64,000 nucleotides of DNA, taken from contig MBPM02000163.1 in NCBI GenBank assembly GCA_001695595.3, positions 27,192 to 91,191 on the forward strand. The letters run 5' to 3'. The notes under the pieces are model-generated. The model was not told the DNA's origin, searched no databases, and saw nothing but the letters and a program-made list of their open reading frames with translations. The DNA is from Plasmopara viticola (taxonomy: Eukaryota > Oomycota > Peronosporomycetes > Peronosporales > Peronosporaceae). Shown in pieces: positions 8,842-18,352 of this stretch (positions within the stretch are counted from its first letter, which is position 1; every line of letters starts with the position of its first letter). The translations under genes and the position numbers were made by a program.

Positions 8842-11800
8842 ATGACCGTGAACACCAACGGCATCAAGAAAAACGGCCACCTTTTCATTGACAACCTCCT
8901 CTCAAAGCATTCGGTGTCGTGCGTCCAAGAAACCAAGTTTGGCGACGCACAACACCTCTCAACCTTCAATTTCCACCTCGACTCGAGCTTCACGCACAAA
9001 ATCTTCGTAAATGACCCAAACGCGTTGCTGGATCGACCCACGCGCGGTCGATGCAATGGAGTTCTGACGCTGTTACGCTCCGATTTCCCCGGCTTCGACA
9101 CGGCTGCTGAGATATCGCGCCTTTCAGTGTCAGGGAGGTACCTCGTCGTGAAAGTGACGGTCGAGCCTGCTCCCGTCTACATTCACAACGTATACGCGCC
9201 AGTTGATCGCCAAGAGAAGCAACAATTCTTCATGAGTCTGTCGACCGATGAATTTGAGGATGACGCGACGCACTTAGTGCTCGGGGACCTGAACACACCT
9301 CTTGATCCGCGACTAGACTGCTCTACGCCCGATCTGCGCTACGACTCAAGTCGTTCCAGCTGTCTGGAGTGGCTCGCAAAGCTTGGGGTCGTCGACGCCT
9401 GGCGGATCCACAAGGACACTACGCGCGTATTCACCGGTCCGCTTCCACGGAAGAACCGGTTGGACTACATCTTGATGTCGGAACGGTTCTGTGACCGCTT
9501 CTACGACAAGTCCAAGTACTTCTTGCCCAAGCATGCCGGCGACCACCTTGCGCACAGCGTCTCGCTCCGCTCCAGCACGCAGCTTCACGGTCGCGGATAC
9601 TGGAAGTTCCCACGGTATTTGCTAGACTTCCCACAAATCGTTTCGGCGATCGAGAAGGAGGCAGAGATAATACGTGATCAACTGCGCATCGTGGAGAACC
9701 CGGGGAAGATCTGGGAGCACTGGAAGGCGAGCATCAAGAAGCAGCTACAAGACATGCAGAAGAAGCTCAGACAGCAAGATTCACAAGCCATCGAGGACTC
9801 CCGCGTCGCGCTGGACCAAGCTGCCACACGGTTCCGTGTGTCGTCGAGTGACTACGACCGCGAGCTCTTCGACGAAGCGATGAGCAACTACAAGGAGACG
9901 GTGACGCGGACAAGTCAGTACAATCAAGACACTGCGTTCGACTTTCAGGTCGCCAACTCCGAGAAGTCCACTAAACACTTCTTCCGTCCGTTGGACACGA
10001 GCTTGCGACGAGTCTCGATCGAGGAAGTCGTGACACCGAGTGGAGGAGTCTCGACGAACCCTCACGAGATCTCGCTCCGTTTCCTGGAGCACTGGGGTTC
10101 CGAGATGGGAGACCTCGATAGTCCGACAGGAAGAGTTCCTCCACCCGATGACGCCATGCAGCGCAAGCTTCTTGATTCAGTCTCGTGCTTCGTCTCGGAC
10201 TCTGACCGCGAAATGCTTGACGCTGAGTTAACAGCAGCAGACCTCGCAGGTGCGATCAAGCATATGAAGGCGACATCATCACCAGGGATGGATGGCTTGA
10301 CCGCTGGTTTCTACCAGGTGGCGCCAGTTGTGTTCGGTGAGTGCTTGGCAACTGTGTTCTCGGACCGACTCCGACGTGGCGAGCTCATGGCGTCTCAGCG
10401 CAAGTCGGCAGTCGTGCTACTTCACAAGAAGGGCTCACGCGCCGAGCCTGGCAACTACCGGCCGATCGCTCTCATACCAGTCGATGTGAAGGTGCTGTCA
10501 AAAGCGCTGACGTATCGGTTGCAGGGCGTGATCCCCGACTTGATTCATCCGGATCAAAAGGGGTTTGTCAAAGGCCGCTCGATACATCACCACGTGCGCT
10601 TCCTCTCCGATCTGCAAGATCTCGTCACAAGCCGCGACGAAGAGGCATACGCGTTGTTCTTGGACTTCCAGAAGGCCTTCGACCGTGTTAACTGGGACTA
10701 CATGTTCCGGCTGCTTGAGCGCATGGGCTTCGGACAGGGCTTCATCAAGTGGATCCAGCTGTTGTACACAAACCCCAAGCGCACTTGCTGATCAACGGCA
10801 ACGTCCAGCCAGCATTGCATCCGACGCGCGGCGTGAAGCAAGGCGATCCACTCTCAGCGTTGCTGTTCGTGCTCACGATCGAGCCGCTCGGGAACATGCT
10901 GCGCGCGCATGAAGAACACGGTGTGTGTCTGAATGAAGACCACACGGTGACGAGCATATTCTTTGCGGATGACTCGACGCTTCTCGCCAGCTCGATCGTG
11001 AATCTTCAAGAGCAACTTGCGTCCGTGGACGAGTATTGCCAAGGCTCGGGCGCAAAACTCAACTTGTCCAAGTCTGTGCTGCTGGCCCTGAATCGGAATG
11101 CCATATGCCCAGCGATGCCTGGCGTCCATATTCTCGCGCGCACGGACACGGTCAAATACTTAGGCATCCCATTTGGACAAGCGCCTCTGGACAACATCAT
11201 CATCGAGTTCCTTGACCAGCGCTTTTACGACGGCTTCAAGGCTTGGTACCGACGCGCGCGCACGCTTCGTGGTCGACTCCTAGTAGCACAGACGATGGTG
11301 CTCTCGCGATTGTGGCACCACACACAGCATGTAGCGATTCCGCAGACAGTTGTGCGACGCTGGCAGTCGATGCTCAACCGCTTCGTCTTAAGCCGCAAGC
11401 ACGACCGCGATGCAAAGCATGTGCAGCTCATCCCGAGTGAGTTCTTGCACCAGCGGCGCAGTGACGGTGGATTGGGAATTCCAAGACTCGACGCGCAACT
11501 TAGGTGTCAGCGTCTCGCACTACTACTGCAGTTCATGCACGCGGCGAGTGCGACCCATGTGAGGAACTGGGCAACTGCGAGCGTTGAGTTACTGACATCC
11601 GTGATGCCTTGCTACGGCAAATGCACCGCGCTGGATTTCCTCACAATCTCTCCGCTTCGACACGGCGAGCTAATCGGATGGAGTCAAGCGTCGGTATGGT
11701 GGAGAGTAACGTGGACATGGTGGTACAAGACGCGCTGGGAGATTACGTGGCGCGACCTACCTCCAAACGAGCGCACGATGTATGGTATGAACCAGCCGAT

Positions 11801-12926
11801 CTGGTTTCACGCAGACGCAGAGCTACACTATGAGAAGACCATGCGGACAGCAACGACGGAAGCGCATCGACGATGTCTCGGCATGGTCCCCGAGCCACAG
11901 CGCAGCTTTCGTCTGCATGTCTCGCGTGTGTTTGATCTGCGGTCGCTTGCAGACTTTCGACTCGAGGGTGAGGCGTGGCCGACTTGTGATAACTTCGTTC
12001 AACGCCACCTCGACTTCACCTTCGCTCCTGTTCTGCCGGGTGTACAAGCAAAGTGGCTACGTGCACTGCATCGTGAGGCAACGCAAATTGTGGAACGACT
12101 TGGTGCACTGCAGCTAGTGCAACTCTCGTTCAGCACCAGCTCGCAGCGTCTGCTCCCGCACCTGGGATGCACGAGTGGCACGAGGAAGTGCTTGATCCCG
12201 GTGATCCCGAGATCGGCGCTTCTGCAAGTCATCTGGACACCCAAGCTGCCAAGCAAGCCACATCCGATGGCAATCTTCTCTCAGCGTGTCGACAAGCACC
12301 GGATCAAGACATTCGCCGAACACGGCAAGAGACTGAGTAAGATCTTGCTGCCGGTCTTCGACGACTTGCAGTTTCGACTCGCCTTCCGGCTGCTTCCCGT
12401 GCGCTCACGCTTTTGGTTCCTAGAAGCATCACGTCCGGGTATCCGCATCTGTGTTCGCGACAGCTGCGAAGCAATCGAGACAGAGCAACATCTGTTCTTT
12501 GACTGCATGCCCGCATCGCAGGTGTGGCGGCAGATCTCGATACTCGTTGGGCCTTTCTTCGTCTCTCGCTCTGGATGGCTTGACATCGCTCTCGGGAACA
12601 AGCTGCGCATCCGCGAAGAATGGGACGAGTGCGCTGACGTGATTCACGACGTATGGCACGTTCTCCGAGCTGCGACGCTACACACGATTTGGACGGATCG
12701 CAACAGGTGCCTGTTTGACGGAAGACAGCCGACTCCTGCAGCTCCGGCGCTCGCGGTGATCTTTTCGACGTTCTGTGCGCACGTTCGATTCTTTCAACGG
12801 CGGTTGTACGATCGAGAAGAGAATCGCGAGCTAAAGCGAGTGATCGAAGCGATGAAGACTCATTCAGCATTTGGTGACTTTACAAACCGGCAACCGGAAA
12901 TCACCAGTGTTCGGTCAAGTCTGTAG
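8842..12926 (+). pseudogene. Element 1 ORF2: AP endonuclease / reverse transcriptase (frameshifted)
   Basis: Catalyses target nicking and target-primed reverse transcription. Two frames, 8842-10791 and the continuation (about 10780) to 12926, together about 1361 aa. One G is missing near 10779, where element 2 reads YTKPKAHLLIN. Endonuclease: TVNTNG, QETK, VYAP, LGDLNT, RLDYI and GDHLAHS. RT: KKGSRAEPGNYRPIAL, FLDFQKAFD, RGVKQGDPLSALLF, FFADDSTLL and YLGIPFG. C-terminus: the zinc-binding-in-RT type motif CX4CX7HX4C in CVRDSCEAIETEQHLFFDC. No RNase H was seen. The ATG at 8842 lies 43 nt after the ORF1 stop, but the frame is open and conserved upstream of it, so initiation may be at the ORF1/ORF2 junction. 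Confidence 0.9.
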
Positions 12927-13016
12927 CCGAGGTTCTCCGATAAAGAATTTCGAGTCGACGGTATGCTGTTTGAGAGTTTTTAATCCCCGACACAGACCGC
13001 CACGTGTCCAACCGTC

Positions 13017-13033
13017 TCATTTCCGAATTTTCC
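13017..13033 (+). promoter_or_regulatory. Internal oomycete-type core promoter for ORF3 of element 1
   Basis: TCATTTCCGAATTTTCC matches TCATTYYNCAWTTTNYY at 16 of 17 positions (G for C at the first FPR base). It lies 90 nt after the ORF2 stop. Start of transcription would be A13019, giving a 38-nt leader to the ATG at 13057, a length usual for oomycete genes. Element 5 has the equivalent site at 60014-60030, so this unit predates the split of the two subfamilies. Confidence 0.55.
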
Positions 13034-13056
13034 AGCTCCTGCACAAGCGACTAAAG

Positions 13057-14405
13057 ATGTCTCCACAGCACCTCCACGCCTTCGGCCCCGTCCAATTCAC
13101 CCAAGCCGCCTTTACCAGCTCGAAACCTGGCCTTCCTCTGCGGACTGTATTGTCTCCGGCTGCACCCGAAAGGGAGACGGGGGGCATGAGCCCAGAGAAA
13201 AGCCAGGCGAAGAGCTCGGACAAGAGTGGTGGAGATGAGGTTGAGGAGCCGTTGGATGAGGAGGGGCTGGTCGATGACACCATGGCTGGGCCGTCTGACG
13301 TGCCATCAGCCTCGCAGTGCGGCGAAGACGATGGCGAAGGAGACGACGACGATGGTGCAACCAATATCGATAGCAACAGCGACGACGGCAACAGCAATGA
13401 AGACAGCGACGAAGATGCCGACGACAACAAAGGCGACAAACCTGCCGACTGTGAAGACAATGGCGGTGTTGTCGTCGTTGACGTCAGCAAAGGAAGTGCA
13501 GGCGACGACGACGGTGTCGACGACGAGCCTGTCACTCTGATTCCAACCTCCCCGTTCATCTCGCCTCCCAAGCTTCGACGACAACTGTGTGCGGCTACAC
13601 GCTCCGCAAGCGCACAGCCGACCAACTCGAAGCTATGCGCCCAGTCAAGCGCACTCGGCGGACCAAGCCCAGCGTGGAGATCGGAGAGATTGACTGCATC
13701 GACAACCGACGGGAGGTATCCAGCGGCTTCGAGTATCGCGTGACTTGGAGCGACGGCGCCGACCCAATCTGGCTGCCACGAGACCAGCTTATCGAAGACG
13801 GCAACACTAACCTGGTTGAGGCGCTCGACTCGTATCTCGAGCGATATCCCAACCGGGAGGTGACGTTCCAAGCATTCGTCAGCCGCAACGCCCGGGCGTT
13901 CGCAGCTGTTGCCGACAATGAAGATAATTCTTGCGTGCCACATGCCTTCCAGATGGCGCTCGAGCTGCTTGGCTACCAAGAACAGAGCGCCCTTCTTCCG
14001 GCGATCTGGTCGAAGTACCTGACAGACGCGCTTGCTGCGAAGGTCCAGCTACAACAAGGGTTCCACAAAACAAGCGAGATCCTGCGCTACTGCGCCAAGG
14101 GCGTCACCAAGTGCGGGATTAAGCTCGACCTCAAGACACTCGGGTCAACCTCTTTGACGGCGATGGTGCGGGCCCCATGGCTTTCGCGACTCGAGTCCTC
14201 CCAAACGAGCAAGGCGTGCGAGTGCTGGAGCCGGGAGTATACATCGTCGGTGCATTCAAGCGAAACATGCGTGCACATTGCTTCGCGATGGAAGTGACAG
14301 ACGACGAAGACATCATCGTGCGCGAAGATGGCATTGACTCCGGCATCGGCGATCAGACATGGCTGCGCATGATCAAGTTCATCCGCAGGGTAAAGGTGAC
14401 GTAAA
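13057..14405 (+). pseudogene. Element 1 ORF3: acidic / NLS / chromodomain / cysteine-peptidase-like protein (frameshifted)
   Basis: Third gene of element 1, read in three frames joined by two apparent single-base deletions (about 13565-13590 and 14135-14145). First part: LRTVLSPAAPERETGGMSPE, then a long Asp/Glu/Ser/Asn-rich acidic stretch. Middle: RKRTADQ..VKRTRRTK, a bipartite-NLS-like stretch, then a chromodomain-like module (13686-13855: FEYRVTW, IWLPRDQL, LDSYLERY). Last: DNSCVPHAFQMAL (Cys at about 13932) and, in the final frame, RAHCFAMEV (His at about 14276) followed by an Asp-rich strand, the order of a papain/OTU-like fold. Chromodomains in retroelements usually bind histone marks; a protease or deubiquitinase role here is inference. 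The stop TAA is formed by the first As of a poly(A) run. No counterpart was seen in elements 2-4. Confidence 0.6.
13136..13197 (+). other. Conserved 62-nt motif, copy in ORF3 of element 1
   Basis: Nearly identical to two copies in element 5 (60088-60150 and 60233-60293) although the flanks are strongly diverged. It can form CCC-GAAA-GGG (GNRA tetraloop) inside a possible GGCT/AGCC closing stem, followed by GGGC-ATGA-GCCC. In this copy it is also in frame (LSPAAPERETGGMSPE). It does not match a ribozyme or riboswitch that I know. Confidence 0.5.
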
Positions 14406-14422
14406 AAAAAAAAAAAAAAAAA
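14403..14422 (+). other. A20 run at the end of ORF3
   Basis: Twenty consecutive A directly after GTGACGT; the TAA stop of ORF3 is made from it. It could be the fossil poly(A) of an ORF3 mRNA copied into the element, or a simple repeat. It is not at the 3' end of the element, which lies 500 bp further on. Confidence 0.6.
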
Positions 14423-14655
14423 GGTTAAAAAGGAAACTCTGATGAGTGATCCGACCTCTGTACACCTGGAGCCGTTTTGTCTTTGCCTCTTAAGGTACAG
14501 TGTACCCGGGAGACTGGACAGAAGGGACTCCGCCAATGGGACTTAGTGTACGCGCGGTGGATCTTTCTCACCCTCTCCAAGTTTGTTCGGCTAGGGTTGT
14601 GAAACCCATATCGGCCATTCTACGTTATGGAGGAAGCGATCCGGAATCGAATGCT

Positions 14656-14727
14656 GTACGTTGTGGGGTTTGAACCCACGACCTCCCGCTTGGAAAGCGG
14701 GTGCTCTACCGTTTGAGCCAGCTGGTC
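14656..14727 (-). tRNA. tRNA-Gly(UCC)-like sequence with unpaired acceptor (pseudo-tRNA or SINE head)
   Basis: On the minus strand: D arm GCTC/GAGC, anticodon stem CCCGC/GCGGG around TTTCCAA (anticodon TCC) and T arm GTGGG/CCCAC around TTCAAAC, all perfectly paired. The presumptive acceptor arms GACCAGC and AACGTAC hardly pair. A and B boxes are recognisable. This pattern is typical of tRNA-derived SINE heads or decayed tRNAs. The body is unlike typical eukaryotic tRNA-Gly, so the amino-acid call rests on the anticodon only. Confidence 0.5.
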
Positions 14728-14896
14728 TTGAATTTTTTGGCTTAACAACCTCCACCAAGAAACATCGAGAACAAAACATCTGTTCAGGTAAGATTCAAGG
14801 AACGTAGCGTACATAAAAGGTACAACTCAAAAAAGTGTAAATTAGTATTTATATCAGTAAAATAAGTCAGTTACCGGTAGATTGAGAAGCAACTCA

Positions 14897-14917
14897 GTCT
14901 ATTTTAACGTAATAGAC
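14897..14917 (+). other. 3'-terminal stem-loop of element 1
   Basis: Perfect 7-bp stem GTCTATT/AATAGAC with a 7-nt loop, 8 nt before the target duplication. Elements 2-5 carry a stem-loop at the same place with different but still paired bases. It probably serves as the RNA 3' end recognised by the ORF2 RT, as in stringent LINEs. Confidence 0.6.
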
Positions 14918-14925
14918 AAACTTTA

Positions 14926-14942
14926 AACTGAGCTACACTCGG
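14926..14942 (-). pseudogene. 17-nt tRNA-Tyr remnant, right target-site duplication of element 1
   Basis: AACTGAGCTACACTCGG, the first 17 nt of tRNA-Tyr (acceptor 5' strand plus the start of the A box). It is followed by the normal tRNA upstream flank (ttgtcaagtgcc). Confidence 0.93.
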
Positions 14943-15219
14943 TTGTCAAGTGCCTTTCACGTTAAAACATACAAAAACGTCGCATACCTCCTTCACGCTC
15001 AACTAAGACATCTGAGCTTATCTAGCACAGCGCCATTTGCTACTCCACTGACAGGACCTACTTTAAAAACACACACGCTCTTTAGCAAGTTTTGATGAAA
15101 CTGGTTGACGCCTTCTGACTTAATTTAAAAGAGAGGAGCAGCACGGAAGAATTAGACAAGGCTTTAGTACAAAGGCAAAGCCAACCTAAAGGCGAATGAT
15201 ACAAGCCGTAACATCAAGT

Positions 15220-15321
15220 CCGAGTGGCCGGAATCGAACCAGCGACCAATTGATTTCCGAGTATACTGAGCTCAGTATCGAACACTACAGTCAATCGCTC
15301 TACCAACTGAGCTACACTCGG
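15220..15321 (-). tRNA. tRNA-Tyr(GUA), array 2 copy 1
   Basis: Gene unchanged. The spacer on its 3' side has one a-to-t change (gaattagac), shared with the unit just before element 2. Confidence 0.96.
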
Positions 15322-15598
15322 TTGTTAAGTGCCTTTCACGTTAAAACATACAAAAACGTCGCATACCTCCTTCACGCTCAACTAAGACATCTGAGCTTAT
15401 CTAGCACAGCGCCATTTGCTACTCCACTGACAGGACCTACTTTAAAAACACACACGCTCTTTAGCAAGTTTTGATGAAACTGGTTGACGCCTTCTGACTT
15501 AATTTAAAAGAGAGGAGCAGCACGGAAGAATAAGACAAGGCTTTAGTACAAAGGCAAAGCCAACCTAAATGCGAATAATACAAGCCGTAACATCAAGT

Positions 15599-15700
15599 CC
15601 GAGTGGCCGGAATCGAACCAGCGACCAATTGATTTCCGAGTATACTGAGCTCAGTATCGAACACTACAGTCAATCGCTCTACCAACTGAGCTACACTCGG
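15599..15700 (-). tRNA. tRNA-Tyr(GUA), array 2 copy 2
   Basis: Gene unchanged; 3' flank of the gaataatac type with an extra g-to-t (aaatgcg). Confidence 0.96.
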
Positions 15701-15977
15701 TTGTTAACTGCCTTTCACGTTAAAACATACAAAAACGTCGCATACCTCCTTCACGCTCAACTAAGACATCTGAGCTCATCTAGCACAGCGCCATTTGCTA
15801 CTCCACTGACAGGACCTACTTTAAAAACACACACGCTCTTTAGCAAGTTTTGATGAAACTGGTTGACGCCTTCTGACTTAATTTAAAAGAGAGGAGCAGC
15901 ACGGAAGAATAAGACAAGGCTTTAGTACAAAGGCAAAGCCAACCTAAAGGCGAATGATACAAGCCGTAACATCAAGT

Positions 15978-16079
15978 CCGAGTGGCCGGAATCGAACCAG
16001 CGACCAATTGATTTCCGAGTATACTGAGCTCAGTATCGAACACTACAGTCAATCGCTCTACCAACTGAGCTACACTCGG
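15978..16079 (-). tRNA. tRNA-Tyr(GUA), array 2 copy 3
   Basis: Gene unchanged; the spacer on its 5' side lacks one c (gctactcactgac). Confidence 0.96.
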
Positions 16080-16355
16080 TTGTTAACTGCCTTTCACGTT
16101 AAAACATACAAAAACGTCGCATACCTCCTTCACGCTCAACTAAGACATCTGAGCTTATCTAGCACAGCGCCATTTGCTACTCACTGACAGGACCTACTTT
16201 AAAAACACACACGCTCTTTAGCAAGTTTTGATGAAACTGGTTGACGCCTTCTGACTTAATTTAAAAGAGAGGAGCAGCACGGAAGAATAAGACAAGGCTT
16301 TAGTACAAAGGCAAAGCCAACCTAAAGGCGAATAATACAAGCCGTAACATCAAGT

Positions 16356-16457
16356 CCGAGTGGCCGGAATCGAACCAGCGACCAATTGATTTCCGAGTAT
16401 ACTGAGCTCAGTATCGAACACTACAGTCAATCGCTCTACCAACTGAGCTACACTCGG
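16356..16457 (-). tRNA. tRNA-Tyr(GUA), array 2 copy 4
   Basis: Gene unchanged; gaataatac 3' flank. Confidence 0.96.
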
Positions 16458-16734
16458 TTGTTAAGTGCCTTTCACGTTAAAACATACAAAAACGTCGCAT
16501 ACCTCCTTCACGCTCAACTAAGACATCTGAGCTTATCTAGCACAGCGCCATTTGCTACTCCACTGACAGGACCTACTTTAAAAACACACACGCTCTTTAG
16601 CAAGTTTTGATGAAACTGGTTGACGCCTTCTGACTTAATTTAAAAGAGAGGAGCAGCACGGAAGAATAAGACAAGGCTTTAGTACAAAGGCAAAGCCAAC
16701 CTAAAGGCGAATGATACAAGCCGTAACATCAAGT

Positions 16735-16836
16735 CCGAGTGGCCGGAATCGAACCAGCGACCAATTGATTTCCGAGTATACTGAGCTCAGTATCGAACAC
16801 TACAGTCAATCGCTCTACCAACTGAGCTACACTCGG
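16735..16836 (-). tRNA. tRNA-Tyr(GUA), array 2 copy 5
   Basis: Gene unchanged; gaatgatac 3' flank, gttaactg 5' flank. Confidence 0.96.
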
Positions 16837-17113
16837 TTGTTAACTGCCTTTCACGTTAAAACATACAAAAACGTCGCATACCTCCTTCACGCTCAACTAA
16901 GACATCTGAGCTTATCTAGCACAGCGCCATTTGCTACTCCACTGACAGGACCTACTTTAAAAACACACACGCTCTTTAGCAAGTTTTGATGAAACTGGTT
17001 GACGCCTTCTGACTTAATTTAAAAGAGAGGAGCAGCACGGAAGAATAAGACAAGGCTTTAGTACAAAGGCAAAGCCAACCTAAAGGCGAATGATACAAGC
17101 CGTAACATCAAGT

Positions 17114-17215
17114 CCGAGTGGCCGGAATCGAACCAGCGACCAATTGATTTCCGAGTATACTGAGCTCAGTATCGAACACTACAGTCAATCGCTCTACCAA
17201 CTGAGCTACACTCGG
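17114..17215 (-). tRNA. tRNA-Tyr(GUA), array 2 copy 6
   Basis: Gene unchanged; gaatgatac 3' flank, gttaactg 5' flank. Confidence 0.96.
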
Positions 17216-17492
17216 TTGTTAACTGCCTTTCACGTTAAAACATACAAAAACGTCGCATACCTCCTTCACGCTCAACTAAGACATCTGAGCTTATCTAGCA
17301 CAGCGCCATTTGCTACTCCACTGACAGGACCTACTTTAAAAACACACACGCTCTTTAGCAAGTTTTGATGAAACTGGTTGACGCCTTCTGACTTAATTTA
17401 AAAGAGAGGAGCAGCACGGAAGAATAAGACAAGGCTTTAGTACAAAGGCAAAGCCAACCTAAAGGCGAATAATACAAGCCGTAACATCAAGT

Positions 17493-17594
17493 CCGAGTGG
17501 CCGGAATCGAACCAGCGACCAATTGATTTCCGAGTATACTGAGCTCAGTATCGAACACTACAGTCAATCGCTCTACCAACTGAGCTACACTCGG
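17493..17594 (-). tRNA. tRNA-Tyr(GUA), array 2 copy 7
   Basis: Gene unchanged; gaataatac 3' flank. Confidence 0.96.
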
Positions 17595-17871
17595 TTGTTA
17601 ACTGCCTTTCACGTTAAAACATACAAAAACGTCGCATACCTCCTTCACGCTCAACTAAGACATCTGAGCTTATCTAGCACAGCGCCATTTGCTACTCCAC
17701 TGACAGGACCTACTTTAAAAACACACACGCTCTTTAGCAAGTTTTGATGAAACTGGTTGACGCCTTCTGACTTAATTTAAAAGAGAGGAGCAGCACGGAA
17801 GAATAAGACAAGGCTTTAGTACAAAGGCAAAGCCAACCTAAAGGCGAATGATACAAGCCGTAACATCAAGT

Positions 17872-17973
17872 CCGAGTGGCCGGAATCGAACCAGCGACCA
17901 ATTGATTTCCGAGTATACTGAGCTCAGTATCGAACACTACAGTCAATCGCTCTACCAACTGAGCTACACTCGG
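17872..17973 (-). tRNA. tRNA-Tyr(GUA), array 2 copy 8
   Basis: Gene unchanged; gaatgatac 3' flank. Confidence 0.96.
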
Positions 17974-18250
17974 TTGTTAACTGCCTTTCACGTTAAAACA
18001 TACAAAAACGTCGCATACCTCCTTCACGCTCAACTAAGACATCTGAGCTTATCTAGCACAGCGCCATTTGCTACTCCACTGACAGGACCTACTTTAAAAA
18101 CACACACGCTCTTTAGCAAGTTTTGATGAAACTGGTTGACGCCTTCTGACTTAATTTAAAAGAGAGGAGCAGCACGGAAGAATAAGACAAGGCTTTAGTA
18201 CAAAGGCAAAGCCAACCTAAAGGCGAATGATACAAGCCGTAACATCAAGT

Positions 18251-18352
18251 CCGAGTGGCCGGAATCGAACCAGCGACCAATTGATTTCCGAGTATACTGA
18301 GCTCAGTATCGAACACTACAGTCAATCGCTCTACCAACTGAGCTACACTCGG
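18251..18352 (-). tRNA. tRNA-Tyr(GUA), array 2 copy 9
   Basis: Gene unchanged; gttaagtg 5' flank as in array 1. Confidence 0.96.

Larger units (their letters stand above)
5984..14925 (+). mobile_element. Element 1: tRNA-Tyr-targeted L1/Tx1-like non-LTR retrotransposon with an extra ORF3
   Basis: 8.9-kb full-length insertion bounded by the 17-bp duplication AACTGAGCTACACTCGG at 5967-5983 and 14926-14942, which equals nucleotides 1-17 of tRNA-Tyr. Order: a 98-nt 5' UTR starting with an Inr/FPR motif, ORF1, ORF2 (AP endonuclease, RT, zinc motif), an independent ORF3 unit, and a 3' tail with a terminal stem-loop and no poly(A) at the junction. Its codons are much richer in third-position G/C than those of elements 2-5. 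At protein level it is clearly homologous to, but well diverged from, the other two subfamilies. Frameshifts in all ORFs are single-base deletions. Confidence 0.95.
14423..14925 (+). other. 3' region of element 1
   Basis: No protein gene seen. It holds a tRNA-Gly-like sequence on the minus strand (14656-14727), an AT-rich stretch and the terminal stem-loop at 14897-14917. Apart from the last 30 nt it does not resemble the 3' UTRs of elements 2-5, so most of it may be foreign. Confidence 0.6.

Noticed and set aside
12871..13056. Upstream part of the ORF3 frame (from 12871)
   Set aside because: It overlaps the end of ORF2 and precedes the Inr; the ATG at 13057 after the promoter is the better start.
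13136..13197. HDV-like, hammerhead or guanidine-I-type RNA for the 62-nt motif
   Set aside because: The GAAA and GGG runs look suggestive, but the required conserved cores and pairings are absent. It is kept only as an unknown motif.
13017..13979. 320-aa minus-strand frame opposite ORF3
   Set aside because: Antisense of the acidic GAC/GAT-rich stretch gives Ser/Val repeats without domains. The plus strand has the promoter, NLS and chromodomain.
14439..14446. Hammerhead ribozyme core CTGATGAG
   Set aside because: No matching CGAAA core and no closing stems were found at suitable distances.
5967..14942. LTR retrotransposon with tRNA units as long terminal repeats
   Set aside because: The flanking direct repeats are the host tandem array. 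The RT has the LINE architecture with an AP endonuclease, and there is no gag-pol, integrase or primer-binding site.
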